Below are positions 22,021 to 23,422 of a stretch of 23,422 bases of DNA, one piece after another (the stretch's first letter is position 1; every line of letters begins with the position of its first letter). A program made the position numbers and the translations under genes. The notes below the pieces were generated by a model. That model was given only the letters and a program-made list of their open reading frames with translations, did not search any database and was not told the DNA's origin. Source of the DNA: a virus; IMG/VR virus record IMGVR_UViG_3300021335_000095, positions 1 to 23,422 of that record; one strand, written 5' to 3'.

Positions 22021-23422
22021 TTATCCAGTGTATATAATGTAATTTAGTGAAATATATGGGTTCATAATATCTAAGGGCTGCCCTAATGCAGTAGTAGTTC
22101 TTATGCCACCACTAGACGGTAATGCTTGTCCTGCGTTTGTGCCTGTCGGAGCATCAAACTGAATAGCATTTGTATCTGCAGGAACACCTGAATTATCTCT
22201 AATTGCATAGTACTGAGCGCCAGTATCGCCACGCATATCATGTTCGTGTTCAGGTAAGTTATCTACATCTATGCTTGCAGTTTCACTTCCTAAGTTGTTA
22301 CCAACTGCTGTAGCACCTGCACTTGTTACCCTATTAGCAGCAGCGCCGCCCATATTATCAACACCCAATGGGAATCGACCTCTTAGATCAGGTAAAGCAA
22401 AGAAGTTTACCCCGTTATCACTTAGTTCTGCAGGATCTTTAAAGTTATAACCGATAGCAATAAACAAATCGCCAAATTCTGATTTTCTAACTTCTGATCC
22501 ATCACATAATAGCCAACCTGTAGGTGCTAGTAATCCACCATAAGGAATAATAACGCCAGCTGGTATAATTGGAATACTCTTAAGTAAGTTAGCTTGACTA
22601 ACTTTATAAAGCCCTTGCTCTTCACCTGACGTTTTGTTGATTAGTATTTCATCTCCAGGATTTACATCATAAAGTGTATCTTTAGTAGAAATAATACTAT
22701 TACTGATAGAAGTTACAAAAGTTTTTGTGCTGCCGCCAGTTTTTCCATCAAAACTAAAACTTGCTGCACTTACATCGCCTGTCATTGCAAACTGTGTAGC
22801 ACTTGCTAATCTATCTGTACTTCCAGATTTACCAGAAACTGTGCCGCTTACATTACCTTGCACATTACCAAAAAATGTATTTGACCAAACTTGATCATAT
22901 CTATTTAATGTTGAGCCGATATTACGTGTACTTGTGCTATCGGGTAAAATATCTGCACTAGTAAATGAACTGTTAACAGATAAACTTCCGCCTACATTTA
23001 GATTTTTTGTAACGCCAACGCCGCCTTTAGTAGTAATACTTCCTGTTGCAAATGTATCACTATCTACAACACTTTCTACTTTTAACACACCTGTTTCAGC
23101 ATCACCTGCTGCTGGTGTAATTTGTATGTTACCTACAACGTCTAGTGCTTCATCTGGTGCAAGATTATTAATTCCTACATTTGTTGTACTGTCAATCCTC
23201 ATAACAGTCTTAGTTTGACTGCCGTCTCTAACTCTAATATCTATGTTAGATCCACTAGTATTGTGTTGTATAATACCAGCTTCGCCTTCTACGCCCACAT
23301 TTAGTTGTCCGCCTGCGCCAATTTGCAAGCCGTCGTTACTTTTTACCCTAATTTGTTCTGTTGTTGTGCTTGGAACATCACCTCTTAAAAATTCATTTGC
23401 ATCAACATTTTTTGTTCCGTCG
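22021..23422 (-). CDS. Tail fibre protein with Phage Tail Collar domain, 5'-truncated
   Basis: The frame stays open past the TTG at 23328 to the right edge (at least 31 more codons), so the true start is outside the window. The visible part has repeated beta-rich segments with VGINNLAPDEALDVVGN, GSITTKGGVGVTKNLNVGG and the TSTRNIGSTLNRYDQVW motif of T4-like marine fibres. From about 22570 down comes the Phage Tail Collar domain: IPAGVIIPYGG, PTGWLLCDGSEV, FALPDLRGRFPLG. It is followed by LPEHEHD, whose His-x-His could bind metal as in short tail fibres such as T4 gp12, and a NPYISLNYIIYTG ending. This is the likely short tail fibre or a related receptor-binding fibre. Confidence 0.85.
   Translation of the reverse strand, partial: DGTKNVDANEFLRGDVPSTTTEQIRVKSNDGLQIGAGGQLNVGVEGEAGIIQHNTSGSNIDIRVRDGSQTKTVMRIDSTTNVGINNLAPDEALDVVGNIQITPAAGDAETGVLKVESVVDSDTFATGSITTKGGVGVTKNLNVGGSLSVNSSFTSADILPDSTSTRNIGSTLNRYDQVWSNTFFGNVQGNVSGTVSGKSGSTDRLASATQFAMTGDVSAASFSFDGKTGGSTKTFVTSISNSIISTKDTLYDVNPGDEILINKTSGEEQGLYKVSQANLLKSIPIIPAGVIIPYGGLLAPTGWLLCDGSEVRKSEFGDLFIAIGYNFKDPAELSDNGVNFFALPDLRGRFPLGVDNMGGAAANRVTSAGATAVGNNLGSETASIDVDNLPEHEHDMRGDTGAQYYAIRDNSGVPADTNAIQFDAPTGTNAGQALPSSGGIRTTTALGQPLDIMNPYISLNYIIYTG

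Noticed and set aside
1-23422. CRISPR array, insertion sequence, integrase or attachment site
   Set aside because: No regularly spaced repeats, transposase or recombinase motifs, or terminal repeats were seen; the paralogues are protein-level only.

Overview
The window looks like part of a lytic marine T4-like myovirus of the cyanomyovirus/pelagimyophage kind. The evidence is AT-rich DNA (about one third G+C by eye), tightly packed and overlapping genes, and TATAAATA-like late promoters. It also holds tail-fibre or baseplate proteins with a Tail Collar domain, DAATKYYVD-type motifs and N-terminal modules typical of marine T4-like virions. The host cannot be read from the sequence; the low G+C would fit SAR11 or Prochlorococcus.

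Layout. (a) 16129-23422, minus strand: five virion structural genes. They are a collar-domain tail fibre cut by the right edge, two fibre proteins sharing an N-terminal domain (717 and 490 aa), and two mutually paralogous smaller structural proteins (300 and 415 aa). (b) 2861-16072, minus strand: sixteen genes with no gap above about 14 bases, most linked by stop/start overlaps. They encode five glycosyltransferase-like proteins, three radical-SAM enzymes (one twitch type, one SPASM-like, one with a cobalamin-binding-type N-terminus), three SGNH-fold proteins, a methyltransferase-like protein, a GNAT-like acyltransferase and three unknowns. (c) 886-2882, plus strand: three overlapping genes with a glycine-amidinotransferase-like enzyme at the centre, running convergently into region b. 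(d) 1-821, minus strand: a truncated gene joining a phage-type helical region to a nitroreductase-like fold.

How they may work together (inference). Region b looks like a late-expressed cassette that builds or decorates a small glycan or other nucleotide- or SAM-dependent product. Its place directly downstream of tail-fibre genes suggests modification of virion fibres or of the host surface. Paralogy is frequent: two glycosyltransferase pairs, three SGNH proteins, paired fibre N-termini and paired small structural proteins. Regions c and d may belong to the same or a parallel pathway. Near-consensus late-promoter octamers lie 5' of 886, 16072, 17376 and 19820, and the one at 16101 could drive all of region b.

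Several longest-frame starts are TTG or GTG. ATG or better-placed starts overlapping the upstream stop are preferred for six genes: 8269, 9065, 9918, 14046, 5564 and 3634. No tRNA, CRISPR array, transposon or integrase was seen, and no gene-free stretch exceeds 64 bases.
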